A DNA stretch of 64,000 nt from Aricia agestis. Its lineage: Eukaryota; Arthropoda; Insecta; Lepidoptera; Lycaenidae. The position numbers were made by a program, and so were the translations under genes. The notes beneath the pieces were generated by a model that was not told where the DNA came from, ran no database searches, and saw only the letters and a program-made list of their open reading frames with translations. Shown piece after piece: positions 9,461 to 19,650 of this stretch. The stretch covers positions 2,274,501 to 2,338,500 of the forward strand of contig NC_056423.1 of assembly GCF_905147365.1 (NCBI RefSeq). The letters are read 5' to 3'. The first letter of the stretch is position 1, and every line of letters begins with the position of its first letter.

Positions 9461-9773
9461 GTAAATATTTTAAATTTGTTAGTCTCGCTAAAACTAGAGA
9501 ACGGTTGAACCGATTTAGCTTATTTTAGTCTTAAAATATTCGTAGAAGTCCTGGCACAGATTATATATTAGTCCAAGGAATTAGGGAAGTGCCAAGTGAT
9601 ACCATAGATATAATATATACTGTCGTAAAGACCACCTGACAACTCGAAAATGCGTGACCATAGACATAATATATACTATGAGTGATACTATGTTAGCCGG
9701 GTCATTATTTCATACAAACGACATTGACATTTCAGGAGAAGACCACCTTCTGCAGTTCGATAAGAAAAGTACG

Positions 9774-9934
9774 TAGTATGTACCATCGAGGAAATTGATT
9801 CCTAGGCAGTTGACGAATCTACATCATTTGGTCGGCTTATGTCAATTCAATGTTAGCTGTGATCGGTCGGATGGGTTTGACGTAACGCGACCAAATTACT
9901 TAGGTCCGCCAACTGACTAGGAATCAACTTCTCT
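9774..9934. mobile_element. MITE with ATTGATTCCTAGGCAG ends, copy 1
   Basis: Left CGAGGAAATTGATTCCTAGG, right CTAGGAATCAACTTCTCT, about 160 bp, with an interior containing CAATGTTAGCTGTGATCGG. The second copy is at 36805-36968. Part of this interior also appears inside an unrelated MITE at 31329-31484. Just upstream (9598-9621 and 9656-9678) a 22-base AT-rich segment is duplicated directly. Confidence 0.7.
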
Positions 9935-9992
9935 ATATTATTACGATACAAAATAAATCGCACAAGGAACAAAACATTCAAATACATTTTAT

Positions 9993-10298
9993 ACGTGGAA
10001 GAGCCATGGGCCGGCTCGACCGGAGAAATACCACGTTCTCACAGTAAACCGGCGTGAAACAGCGCTTGCGCTGTGTTTCGCCGAATGAGTGAGTTTACCG
10101 GAGGCCCAATTCCCTTCCCTGTCCTCGACTTTTCCTTTCCCTTTCCATCCCTACCCTCCCCTATTACCCTATTCCCTCTTAAAAGGCCGGCAACGCACCT
10201 GCAGCTCTTCTGATGCTGCGAGTGTCCATGGGCGACGGAAGTTGCTTTCCATGAGGTGACCCGTTTGCTCGCTTGCCCCCTTATTTCATAAAAAAAAA
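9993..10298 (+). mobile_element. GC-headed SINE
   Basis: Head ACGTGGAAGAGCCATGGGCC (deleted for CTTCGGCACGAAT), GCGCTTGCGCTGTG block, short C-rich tract, CATGGGCGACGGAAGTTGC block and tail CATAAAAAAAAA. Confidence 0.8.
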
Positions 10299-10544
10299 TA
10301 TGGAAAAATCCTAGTAGAACATGGGAACTTCTTTCTATAAAGTCGGTTAGACAAACCCAGTGATAGCGTAAGTTCAATGTCACGTTGTGCAATTAAGATC
10401 ACTGGAGTAAGCCACAGAGCCCACAGATGATGGGATTATAACGACGTCTTACATAACACACCATTTGTATTTACTAAATAGTCTCTTTGTATGGAATGGA
10501 ACCTATATTTATACTATTTCTGAAGCTTGGTATCTTTGTGTCAC

Positions 10545-10726
10545 CGCAGACTTACAATTTAAAGATGGCCGACTATCGTACAAACCACAGAAATAGATCA
10601 AGATAGAAGCGCCATGTCGCTCCAATTTGTATGTTTACACGAGCGTATGGCGCTTCTATTTCTTTTATCTTGATCTATTTCTGTGGTTTGTACGATAGTC
10701 GGCCAACTTTAAATTGTAAGTCTGCG
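10545..10726. repeat. Long-arm foldback element
   Basis: CGCAGACTTACAATTTAAAG at the left pairs with CTTTAAATTGTAAGTCTGCG at the right. The arms run about 75 bases with only small mismatches (one near GATGG/CCAAC, one indel near CTTTT). MITE-like, no ORF, no clear target duplication. Confidence 0.75.
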
Positions 10727-11062
10727 GGGACCCTTAGGCCTTCCTTAGACTTCCTTCGACTGCGGTGCGTAGTAGATGCCTTTAAGATCCAATAGAATTG
10801 CTGTTTCCAGAATCTTTTCTCGCAACCCAGTTCGGTAGAAATGCACACTCAAAGTACTTAGCACTATACAATATTTCAGATTGGTATAAAATTGAGGTGA
10901 AAATTTTACATAAATGTTTGTAGAAAAGAATTTACATAAAGAATAAATAACTCAGCAAGAACGCACGAATGTTATTCGAGATTTGTTAAGATACAATGCG
11001 TGCATTTCAAGAAGCGAAATATTTAGCGCTATATTTAAAGATAGCGCAAAATTATACACTTG
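10727..11062. other. Unassigned
   Basis: AT-rich with no element boundary I can see; 10727-10800 keeps a few GC-rich runs (CCTTAGACTTCCTTCG). Confidence 0.35.
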
Positions 11063-11189
11063 GGGCCTGTTTCACAACTTCCTGATAGGGCTATCCACCA
11101 ATTAACTTGACAGATCAAGTATGGAGAATCTGTCAAAAAGTTGTGAATAGCCTATCAGGCACTTCATCAGAAAGTGGTGAAACAGGCCC
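11063..11189. mobile_element. PIF/Harbinger-like MITE, second copy
   Basis: Reverse-orientation partner of 2349-2476: GGGCCTGTTTCACAACTTCC and GTGGTGAAACAGGCCC. Flanks are TTG and TTA, a one-mismatch 3-bp duplication. Confidence 0.7.
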
Positions 11190-11486
11190 TTAGTGACAAT
11201 AATAATTATGCTTACCATGATAATGATCAATATTACATGAGAGGTATATTATCATATTCATTATCATAGTAATGCCTAAACAGGCTATAACAGCGTAGTT
11301 TTAGGACCGAGTGAAAATACTAGGTGCAGCTCTGATCAGTGGCTGTAGATGTGGTCATGAAAGTTATTTAATGGTGACAATAACTTGTTTTTAAGACCAA
11401 AATCTGAGTCTCATTAGTTGATCTGGATTAAAGTAAATCCTGGTCCTTGGGTTAATTAAATGTATTAAACCAGGGTTAACTTAGCC

Positions 11487-11575
11487 ATCTCTTGTAGGGA
11501 GTCCCACATACCCTCGCCCCTTCCCCCGAGAGGGCGTAGGATGCGTAATGCATTTCCCCTCCTCAAAAAAAAAAA
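11487..11575 (+). mobile_element. Short 5'-truncated retroposed element with perfect target duplication
   Basis: 89 bp ending in an 11-A tail (11565-11575), flanked by an exact 14-bp direct repeat GGGTTAACTTAGCC (11473-11486 and 11576-11589). The body reads TAGGGAGTCCCACATACC...CGTAGGATGCGTAATGC. A long perfect duplication plus a poly(A) tail means LINE-driven insertion, recent enough to leave the duplication intact. Confidence 0.8.
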
Positions 11576-11819
11576 GGGTTAACTTAGCCCAGATCCGTAC
11601 AAGACCTACCTTAAAGCTAAATTAGTTTACACAAAATCATTTTGTTTGTTTGGTGCTATTGACTGGACCGACCGTTCTACATATATTTACGAGTATAACT
11701 TGGGAACAGTAAAAAGTAATATGTTAGGTATATTTTTTAGGAATATGTGCGGCTTATTTGGTCATAAGAAATTCTAGAAACAAAATAACAAAGCGAAAGT
11801 TTTGGATACGGTCAGAGTA

Positions 11820-11912
11820 CATGCGTCGCGGGCATGCCTTACGTTCGCTGTTGACTGCGCTATTACGCATGCCCTTGACGAACAGAAAAAGGCACAGTGT
11901 GGACATAGCTAT
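11820..11912. repeat. Half of a large foldback element (right arm only)
   Basis: CGGGCATGCCTTACGTTCGC...GGCATGCCCTTGACGAACAG then AAAAGGCACAGTGTGGACA, matching the right arm of the complete element at 61453-61968. The left arm is missing. Confidence 0.65.
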
Positions 11913-12293
11913 AGACAGCTGACACTCGCAACATCAGAAGAGTTGCAGGCCAATTGCCAACCGGAATGATAGTGATTTGAGTAGTTCCTAACCGTTAATA
12001 GGTAATAGCTGTACCAAGTAACCATAATATTTCAAACCAAAAAGTTTTCTCTTGACCCGGAATCACTTGCCCCAACTAACCTCCAAAACGAGTGTCCATC
12101 TAATCTGCAAATCAAATATAGTGTCACCGTGCCGTGACTTTCTCGTGAGATGGAAAGTGACGGCCGATGACCTCTGCCTCTGTGGTGACACAAGTAATAT
12201 GATAATCACTTTCTTCGTTACACCTCTACAAGCATTACATTAAAGTATTCTTGTAAAGATGCAGTTGCGGAGGACTGTATTAATGACCTTCTT
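11913..12293. other. Unassigned
   Basis: The 63-codon ORF here has no recognisable domain and lacks neighbours that would suggest an exon. Nothing else seen. Confidence 0.35.
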
Positions 12294-12440
12294 AGTGTCT
12301 GTCTGTCAGTTTGTCTGATCGCTCGTCTTCTCCACGCCAAAACCGCTATTAACGATCTTGTTCAAATGAAGTATAGACCTTGAGTCCCAGGAGTGGACAT
12401 TAGATACTTTTTATCTCAGAAAAATGTACGATTCCCATTA
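12294..12440 (+). mobile_element. Helitron family I fragment
   Basis: TGTCTGTCTGTCAGTTTGTC, CTTCTCCACGCCAAAACCGC, GAGTCCCAGGAGTGGACAT and AAAAATGTACGATTCCC blocks. Both termini are missing. Confidence 0.6.
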
Positions 12441-12723
12441 CGTTGACCAAGTATCCAGAACTTTTCAAATTCATAGCAACAAGAACTTCTAGAAGTTACT
12501 AACAAATGTCGAAAGAACAGTTTCGCTCGTTATACCGAAGTCAGGAAAAACGATCATTACTGATCATTATTGACAATAGATCGCTAACAATGCGTAGCTG
12601 ATTTCACGCCAATTTCATGCCAACTGCTATCGGGGTAAGTAGGTACAACGAATGGGATATGTCGGGTAAGTGGGTTAAGTGTGTGCGCTGAGTGCTGACT
12701 AACTTGCATATTCGGATGTTTTA

Positions 12724-12840
12724 ACCCATCAATCCCCAAGCGGCGCCCGGCTGTCGCATAACATATTGCCGAACATATTCATAACAATTGAAAATCATTG
12801 TGTTTGCGATTCCCACGATCGAGGTATTTATCCAATATAC
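12724..12840 (-). repeat. Diverged member of the CTCGCTCACCGGTGAGC repeat
   Basis: Starts AACCCATCAATCCCCAAGCG and ends near a TTCCCACGATCGAGG segment, the outer landmarks of the closer pair at 42770-42860 and 44088-44156. The middle differs. Confidence 0.4.
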
Positions 12841-13315
12841 AGTTTCGAATTTTCTATGAGGTCTTACTGCCGTAATATTTTTTTGCTACATTTTTGACTC
12901 AGTTACTCTTTCATTGTATTTTTTTATTTGTCATCGGGTTAAAGCTTAAACCTTGAGTTGTATAACCTGTAAAACTATTTCAACACTTAATACTTACACC
13001 ATATTGTCAAGCGTTAAGTAACGGTCATAGGTGATATGACCCTAGTCACCCTAGGCCACGGCGGCTTACAAAGACATCATGTCAGTAGTTATGGAATTTG
13101 AAATTTTAATTTCCTATTGTCAGATAAATCTGGGTTAGAGGTGATAAAGGTTGAGAGAAAAGTTAGGTAAAAGTGTCAAGTGAAAAATTTGCAGTACGTG
13201 CTGATTCATTTTGATCAAAATGTAAGCAAGGAAAGCTTTGCTATTATTCTACCAATTTATACGTAGTTTGTTCACCGTGCAATTAATATATAAAATGAAA
13301 CATTGAATTAGCTTT
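12841..13315. other. Unassigned
   Basis: AT-rich; no element, ORF or RNA recognised. Confidence 0.35.
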
Positions 13316-13400
13316 CAGCAGCTCTGAAAGAGTAACTTTTTTGACCAACTGTCAAAAAAGTTACTCTTTCAGCGCTGCTACTTCTACAGCGAACTCTATA
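13316..13400. repeat. Foldback remnant of the mariner-like d family
   Basis: GCTCTGAAAGAGTAACTTTT pairs with the segment after a 5-base spacer, then CAGCGCTGCTACTTCTACAG and CGAACTCTATA follow, which is one arm of the d family. The outer TACAGGGTGT ends are gone. Confidence 0.55.
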
Positions 13401-13477
13401 ATATAAAGGACACAAAAACTAATGTAAATACACAGTTTAAACTTTAATGTAATATCACATAGCTTTCTAACGGCGCG

Positions 13478-13632
13478 GCGGTTCCCAATATTTGATCTAT
13501 CTCTGGTTTGGCCCTACTAGAGATAGGAATAGCTCACATTAGACATTAGAGACATATATTTTATGTCAATTGTGAGCTATTCCTATCTCTAGTAGGGCAA
13601 AACCAGAGATAGATCAAATATTGGGAACGGCC
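13478..13632. mobile_element. MITE with GTTCCCAATATTTGATC ends, copy 1
   Basis: Left GGCGGTTCCCAATATTTG and right CAAATATTGGGAACGGCC. The arms include ATCTATCTCTGGTTT and CTACTAGAGATAGGAATAGC, and are almost perfect over 55 bases around a TAGACATTAGAGACATATAT centre. Other copies: 31329-31484 (chimeric) and 31799-31896 (cut by Copia). Confidence 0.8.
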
Positions 13633-13718
13633 ATAAACGGCCTTGACAAAGGGAGACAGCGATAAGGGTTGTTTTAATTTTACTGTATAATTAATTTATG
13701 TAGTACTTTATGTTATGA

Positions 13719-14016
13719 CACCCGCAACCCCGTTGCGCCAAAATTAGTTCATCGCGCGGGAACCGTACGTTTTCCGGGATAAAAAGTATCCTATGTCCTT
13801 TCCCAGAAATCTCAAAGTATCTCCATACCAAATTTCAGCAATTTATAATATTATATTAGAAATAATTTGCTTGCCTATCAATCATCATATGCCAGGAACC
13901 AGGAAACAAAGATCTCCATACCAAATTTCAGCTAAATCAGTTCAGCGCTTGGGGCGTGAAGAGGTAACAGACAGACAGACACACTTTCGCATTTATAATT
14001 TTGTATATTAGTATGG
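13719..14016 (-). mobile_element. Helitron family I with internal duplication
   Basis: GCAACCCCGTTGC hairpin, GCGCGGGAACCGTACG, then TATCTCCATACCAAATTTCAGC twice (13810 and 13913 region), separated by about 80 unrelated AT-rich bases. Ends TTAGTATGGA. The CTAG terminus is lost. Confidence 0.75.
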
Positions 14017-15080
14017 ATATAATCAGATACATCATAAACGGATTTTACTTTCATACTTAACATTTTCTATCGAATTCTTCGTATTCGTGTCCACTAAACG
14101 TTACACTCGGCTATGCTCACGCGATGTTACAACGTCCACACCATAATATAGACTTTAAAATAATATATATAAACGCTATATTCCTATGAGTTAATTTCTA
14201 ACATTGAGAAATAATTATCATTCGTATTTGGCGATGTTTTTTTTTAAATCCTCAGCATGGGAAAGGCTATGGACATGCATACGTAATGCTAATGACTAAT
14301 GACGGAATATAGGGTTTGTAATTCGGAGATTCTGTGATAATGATTCCTAAGTCATTGGCATTAAGGTCTTATTGAAGGTAAAATAATTTTGAATGCTTTC
14401 ATCCAAACTCTGGGCACAATAGACATAACGACCAGTAGTTCGACTGCAAAGAAACGGACAGGTTTCAATATCTGTCAAATTCGTCGGGTTTCACTAGGAT
14501 TATGAACGGAATGTGCCTCGCGCTGGCTGATATAATTTATTTTTAAATATTGAAAATGAAGATTTCAAAATTGGATTCTGTCAATTTTAATCGCATGTGC
14601 CAAAACACAAACAACAATACGACCAAAGAGGAACACGTCCAGCGAATATGTCATAGTTTTAAATTCGTAGGTAACAATTTAACAACCCTAGCGACGATTT
14701 TCGTCATAATACATCAAATTTAAAAATTTCAACATCAGTTCTAAGTCGGCATACTCTATCATTCTGTCTACTCTGCTCTGGGCCCGCGAAAAATAAGTAA
14801 AATTTAACTTATGAAAGTAATAATATAACCTAATTACACAACAAGAGAAAAACTCCTAAGAAATGAAACCCAATCTTTGCCTCTTAGTTTTTATGCAGGT
14901 TGTCCCAGTTTTGGGGTCTAGAATAACCATTCTTTAAAAGCAAATTCAACGTCGTATAAAGGATTTAAAGTCCTTTTATCTGAGAATAAAACAGCTACAA
15001 AGTATCAGAGGAGTTGATTTATAGGCAGGGAGCAGACCTACGTTATTTTTCAAACGATACTACAAATCACATCCGGGTGA
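14017..15080. other. Unassigned, about 1 kb
   Basis: No ORF, foldback or known family. A T-rich run at 14238 is the only low-complexity tract. The end (15085-15133) is a cluster of overlapping TCTAGA palindromes. Confidence 0.4.
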
Positions 15081-15228
15081 CGTTTCTAGACTCTAGAGTC
15101 TAGAGTCTAGACTATTCTAAGTCTAGAATCTAGATAGTAGTGCAGTGTGTCAGGCCTTAGGCGACAAAAACGTTGATAGCGGTGTGCACCACATAGAAAT
15201 CGCATGGAGTTTGCTGCTGAGTGCTGAC

Positions 15229-16125
15229 TAGTCGTCATGCGGAACCAATCGCTGTCGAATACTTTTACGACCTCTGTGGCTCACCTCATGTAATGCATCA
15301 CTTTTTACTAGCACCGAGCTTATTTGACCGAGCTTTGCTTGGTATTCGATAAAATAGTAACATGATCACCACTTTTGTGATCATGTTACCAAATTCGGAC
15401 TACATGTTATACAAAAACAAAAGAATTTTAAAGATCGGTCCACAAACGGCGGAGTTATGCGCGAAGAAATAGGTATAAAAATTAAAATATATACTCCTCC
15501 TTTTTGGAAGTCGGATAAAAAAGTAGTCTAAGTTACTTCTTACTACAGAACTCATAAGCTATTAACCAAAAGTCCCGTCAAAATCGCTACAGATATTTTA
15601 GAGATTAGCCGGAACCAACAGACATACAGACAGACAAAATTTAAAAAAAAAAGTTGTTTTGGTGTATGTAAGTACCGTATATAAATTCATGTTAATGTAG
15701 TAAAAAACGGTTCTTTCAGTATTACAAACAGACATTCCAATTTTATTTATATGTATAGAATCATTATAACATTTAAATACCAATGTGACTTTCTTTCACG
15801 TGGCTTATAATATAATTAGATAATTATTAATTACACAAGGTTGTAGTTTTTAAGGTGAGCGATTTAAGTGTTTCCTCCCTTTACAACATGTATTATGCTA
15901 ATGCAGCAATAATTTTGTTACATTGTAACTGTTATAAGTTTTTAAATTCGCCTCGTGGCTTGGGCCTAAGTCAATTCAGTCAGTAAATTCTTATGTTTTT
16001 GTATAAGATGTAGTCCGAATTTGGTAACATGATCACAAAAGTGGTGATCTTATGATGCATTCCATGAGGTGAGCCACAGAGGTCGTCAAAGTATTCGATA
16101 GTGATTGGTTCCGCATGACGAAGGT
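15229..16125. repeat. Large foldback element, about 900 bp
   Basis: Left arm 15229-15304 (CGTCATGCGGAACCAATCGC...) pairs with 16050-16125. A second paired block, 15359-15424 (AACATGATCACCACTTTTGT, AATTCGGACTACATG), pairs with 15990-16050. On the left the two blocks are separated by 15305-15358, which matches the 3' tip of Helitron family IV (ACCGAGC...GCTTGGT hairpin). The loop (15425-15989) contains a reverse-strand family II Helitron fragment with CTTTTTGGAAGTCGG and AGCCGGAACCAACAGACA. Confidence 0.7.
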
Positions 16126-16126
16126 C

Positions 16127-16333
16127 GCCATATAGTTTATATAACTTACATATCTAAATAAAGGTAGGACCTTCTAAAAAAATCAAAATCACCTAAAACT
16201 AGGTACCAGTAACACCGACGTTCCTCAAAATACCGGACATTATTCTGTCCGGTATGACCGTTTATTTTTTACCGGACTGGCCTCGAAAATACCGGACTGT
16301 ACGCTTAAATACCGGACATCTGGCAACCCTAGT
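16127..16333 (+). mobile_element. hAT-type MITE, 5'-truncated copy
   Basis: Right-hand three quarters of the element that is complete at 61611-61882: AGGTACCAGTAACACCGACG, repeated AATACCGGAC and the terminal CTGGCAACCCTA. The left TAGGGTTGCCAG end is absent. Confidence 0.75.
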
Positions 16334-16540
16334 TGCATACCCCAGTGGGACAGAAGACCGACACGACTGGCGAGAGATCCGGCGCAGGACTGACTTTTTA
16401 CATGCCCATCTAGCGCATGGATCATCTTACTTGTCAGACAATCAGGTGATCAGCCTGCATTGTCGTAACTTGGAAATAACTTGTTTCCAACGCGAGAATG
16501 CAACCCACGACCTCCTCTAAACCACTGGACCAAGGCGGCG
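16334..16540 (-). mobile_element. tRNA-derived SINE (GGTCCAGTGG head), 3'-truncated
   Basis: On the minus strand the tRNA-like head retains CCACTGGACC as the box A complement, followed by the TTGGAAACAAGTTATTTCC, CTGATTGTCTGACAAGTAAG and GGTCTTCTGTCCCACTGGG blocks. Box B is disrupted (TGCAACCCACG). It starts exactly where the hAT element ends. Confidence 0.75.
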
Positions 16541-16708
16541 TTATATGCAATTATAACAGTACACCAAGGTTAGTGTTAAAGCTCAGAAGCTTCAATATTA
16601 ATGAGGGTTATTAAGTCGCTACTCTGACCTGTGTTTGTCAGTCATTAAAAAACTATATTGTTTCTTATAATTTACCATGACTGTAGGTCATGGTAGATAC
16701 TGGTAATA

Positions 16709-16930
16709 TCCATACCAATATAATTAATATAATATTATAAATCCGAAAATGTGTCTGTCGGTCCGCTTGTCTGTCTGTCTGTAACCTTTTTACACCCAAA
16801 CCGCTGAACCAATTTTACTAAAATTTGGTCTGGAGATACTTTTGAGTCCCGGGGAAAGACGTAGGTAGTTTTACCACGGAAAAATGTACAATGATTCATT
16901 TTTTTTAATCGCAAAATGGTAACTCTGCTT
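16709..16930 (+). mobile_element. Helitron family I, 3' end lost
   Basis: TCCATACCAATATAATTAAT start, expanded TGTCTGTCTGTCTG, CCAAACCGCTGAACCAATTT, GAGTCCCGGGGAAAGACG, then decays after AAAAATGTACAATG. Confidence 0.7.
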
Positions 16931-16995
16931 GCAATTCATATCTATTAATTCGTACTTTGACATTCGTCAGTTTGACAGTTTTGATAATCTATACA

Positions 16996-17314
16996 TCTAT
17001 ACATATAAATAAAATTGGAGTGTATGTTTGTAATATTGAAAGAACCGTTTTTTACTACATGCATATATGAAAAAACAACATTTTTTACAATTTTTGTCTG
17101 TATGTTTGTTCCGGCTAATCCTGAAATAGCTGGAGCGATTTTGACGGGACTTTTTTAGGCACATAGCTGATGTAGTAAGGAATAACTTAATCTACATTTA
17201 ACCGACTTCCAAAAAGGAGCAGGTTATATTTAACTTTTTTCATATTTGTTAGCGGACTATCTATCTTTGTTATTATACTATGTTGACGCGGACGAAGTCG
17301 CGGGCAACAGCTAG
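16996..17314 (+). mobile_element. Helitron family II
   Basis: Starts TCTATACATATAAATAAAAT and ends at the GCGGACGAAGTCGCGGGC hairpin, then AACAGCTAG. Internal landmarks: CCGGCTAATCCTGAAATAGC, TTTTGACGGGAC, AACCGACTTCCAAAAAGGAG. A full second copy is at 45044-45385; fragments at 15425-15989, 20215-20360 and 60440-60590. Confidence 0.8.
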
Positions 17315-17357
17315 TTCATAATAATATGCTGAATTGATTGAGAGGAATTGCTAAATG

Positions 17358-17670
17358 TGTCCATATACGCTTCCAGCGCATCTACTTTCACAGTTTTTTT
17401 TTATGAGATAAGGGGCAAACGAGCAAACGGGTCACCTGATGGAAAGCAACTTCCGTCGCCCATGGACACTCGCAGCATCAAAAGAGCTACAGGTGCGTTG
17501 CCGGCCTTTTAAGAGGGAATAGGGTAATAGAGAGGGTAGGGATGGGAAGCGAATAGGGGAGGGTAGGGAAGGGAAAAGGGTAGGGGATTGGGCCTCCAGT
17601 AAACTCACAGTAAAGTGAACTTTATACATGGAACTCCAGCACACCCTAAGTATTATCATCCTATATTTTT
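17358..17670. mobile_element. Mariner-like foldback arm broken by a SINE
   Basis: TTCCAGCGCATCTACTTTCACAG (17371-17393) and GTGAACTTTATACATGGAAC...CACACCCTAAGTATTATCA are the two sides of one d-family arm. The SINE at 17394-17604 separates them, with TCACAG present at both junctions. Confidence 0.7.
17394..17604 (-). mobile_element. GC-headed SINE, 5'-truncated
   Basis: Poly(T)/TTATGAGATAAGGGGC at the left (tail), GGTCACCTGATGGAAAGC, CCATGGACACTCGCAGC, G-rich tract, then stops at CTCCAGTAAACTCAC. The whole CGCTTGCGCTG...ACGTGGGAG head is missing, typical of incomplete reverse transcription. Confidence 0.8.
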
Positions 17671-17995
17671 TGAAGCCGCGGTCAGCCGTTACTATAAGCG
17701 AATTTTCTGGACATTGCAGCTTCCACGGAGTTCGTTGACACTGCGTGTTGGGGCAGTGAAACTTGGCACCGGCAAACGCGTAATTATATCTCATGGTAAT
17801 ATATTACGGCATAGAGAAAGTCTTATCTTATTATACTGAGAAGGAAGGGTGTTGTCACGTTAATCTGTGAGCGGTTATCAGCTACTACTCCTAGAAGTAA
17901 CGCGTGCTGGCCCTTATACTAATGGGCCCTTTAGCCACGACGTTTTCTTTATCGCCTTTATATAGAATCACAGATCGAAGTTTAAGGCCCATATT
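17671..17995. other. Unassigned
   Basis: Moderately GC-rich near 17680-17760, with short ORF overlap but no recognisable product. Confidence 0.35.
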
Positions 17996-18084
17996 TTTAG
18001 TCAGTACTTAAGATGCGACCCGGTCTCAAGACGCTGTTCGGCTCTGTGTCTTGAGACCGGGTCGCATCTTAAGTACTGACTAAA
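17996..18084. repeat. Perfect palindrome, deletion derivative of a MITE
   Basis: Arms of 37 identical bases (17996-18032 and 18048-18084; TTTAGTCAGTACTTAAGATG...) around a 15-base loop. It derives from the longer element seen at 36648-36803, whose loop still holds a GATTGGTTGGCTGTC... segment. It abuts the next palindrome with no gap. Confidence 0.85.
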
Positions 18085-18309
18085 TTTTCCTATCTAATAG
18101 TGCCTTTTTCCGAATTCGGCTAAACCTCAACTATTTCGGTACTCAATCTTCATCATTTTGAAGTCGGTACCAGATAGCTGAATCTTTAGTTCTCTTACAG
18201 AATATTTGAAACTTTTGGAACTGGCACCGACTTCAAAATTATGAAGATTGAGTACAGAAATAGTTGAGGTTTAGCCGAATTCGGAAAAAGGCACTATTAG
18301 ATAGGAAAA
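18085..18309. repeat. Long-arm foldback element
   Basis: Outer arms of 53 identical bases (TTTTCCTATCTAATAGTGCC...) followed, after a one-base bulge, by more pairing (TACTCAATCTTCAT, TTGAAGTCGGT). About 75 bases loop out. It lies exactly against the preceding palindrome. Confidence 0.85.
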
Positions 18310-18880
18310 ATTATTTAATACTTTTTAGTTCATATTATAAGGATGTTATTATTGTTTTTACCTTGGAAGTCGGTTTTAATTTTTTGTTAAAAATAATAAT
18401 TTCACTCTTTTTAGTTACCTACTAACCATCGCGTAAGTATATTTAATATTCTACGTATCTTAATTCTTATTACAATTTGTTAAGAGTCAGACGTCGGGCT
18501 CACAAATATCAGGTAGATAATTTTAAACAATACATTTAAAAAAATCGAAGTGAACAGTAAACACGTGCTAGCCGCTAGGCCAGAGGTCGGCAGACTTACC
18601 AATCAGATGAGCTAAATATCGAGTTTGTACATTTTCCCATACCTTCAAAGAGCCGCTACATAAATTTATAAGTCTAATAATAATAATTAGAGTCTAATTC
18701 GCTTCACACTACAAAGCTACATTTACAGTAAAAAAAAGCAGAAATGTGACCCTCGTTAGTATGGCAAAAATACTTCAACCCCTTAATATTATCTTAATCG
18801 TGGTAAATGTTTACAAACCTACCTCAATTTATTTGACAAACTACTACAAAAGATAGTCGACGGGTGTTGTGGTCTAAGTT
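18310..18880. other. Unassigned
   Basis: AT-rich; a short CTTGGAAGTCGGTTTTAA piece at 18361-18380 recalls family II Helitrons. Nothing else. Confidence 0.35.
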
Positions 18881-18885
18881 CCAAC

Positions 18886-19015
18886 CTAACCTAACCTACT
18901 TTTGGACTTTCTGGATTGTGTTTGTTTTTGTTTTGGCGGGGGGCTGCGCCCCCCGAGCCCCTCCTGTATGGGGGGCTGCGCCCCCCCGTCCCCCCCTTCG
19001 GTATCCGTGGCTGAG
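18886..19015. repeat. GC-rich repeat with CCTAA units and GGGGGCTGCGCCCCCC hairpins
   Basis: CAACCTAACCTAACCTAC, then two GGGGGGCTGCGCCCCCC perfect hairpins (18939-18954 and 18970-18987). The local GC content stands far above the surroundings. Probably an interspersed element common in Lepidoptera, but I cannot define its ends. Confidence 0.5.
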
Positions 19016-19283
19016 TAGTTAAGTAAGACCCACTCATCACAGCCTTGAGATGCCTTAAAAATACTTCGTAAACATCAGAAAACAGATGATCTTATCTGAA
19101 GATTACGAAAATCTCAAATGCAAATTTCTTCTAAACGGAGAGTTTACTGGCGGTGGACATTTCCAAGTAGGTAAGTATAGTATAGTAGTAAGGTTCGTAA
19201 GTAGGAGTTTTTCTCACCCAAAACAATCCTCCTTAACCCATGTCACCAACATTTAATTGACGTAGGTTCCTAAGCCTTAGCCA

Positions 19284-19650
19284 AATTTTTCTAAGTATTT
19301 TCACCATACTAACAAGGGTCACATTTCAGCCTGTCATTCGACAGGGGTTGGTTTTTGAGAAAAGTTTATCTGAGCTTTTTTGCTTCCCTTAGCGCCTCCT
19401 ATCGATTGGTATAATAAAAAGGGGTGGTCATAGGGGGTAGTATTTTTGTCGTCAAAATTTTTCTAAGTATTTTCTCCGCACTAACGAGGGTCACATTTCG
19501 GCCTGTCTTTCGACAGGGGTTGATTTTTGAGAAAAGTTTATCTGAGCTTTTTTGCTCCCCTTGGCGCCCCCTATCGATTGGTATATTTAAAAAGGGTGGT
19601 TATAAGAGGTTAAAATTTTGACGAAAAATTTTTCTAAGTCTTTTTTCCAT
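19284..19650. repeat. Tandem repeat, about 171-bp unit, two units plus a partial
   Basis: AATTTTTCTAAGTATTTTC begins units at about 19284 and 19456 and a stub at about 19626. Each full unit contains GGGTCACATTTCRGCCTGTC, TTTATCTGAGCTTTTTTGC and CCTATCGATTGGTAT. Identity is about 85-90 percent by eye. This is a direct repeat with no dispersed copies in the window. Confidence 0.8.

Noticed and set aside
18886..18902. Telomere-like CCTAA repeat
   Set aside because: Only three units, embedded in a GC-rich repeat; far too short for an interstitial telomere array.
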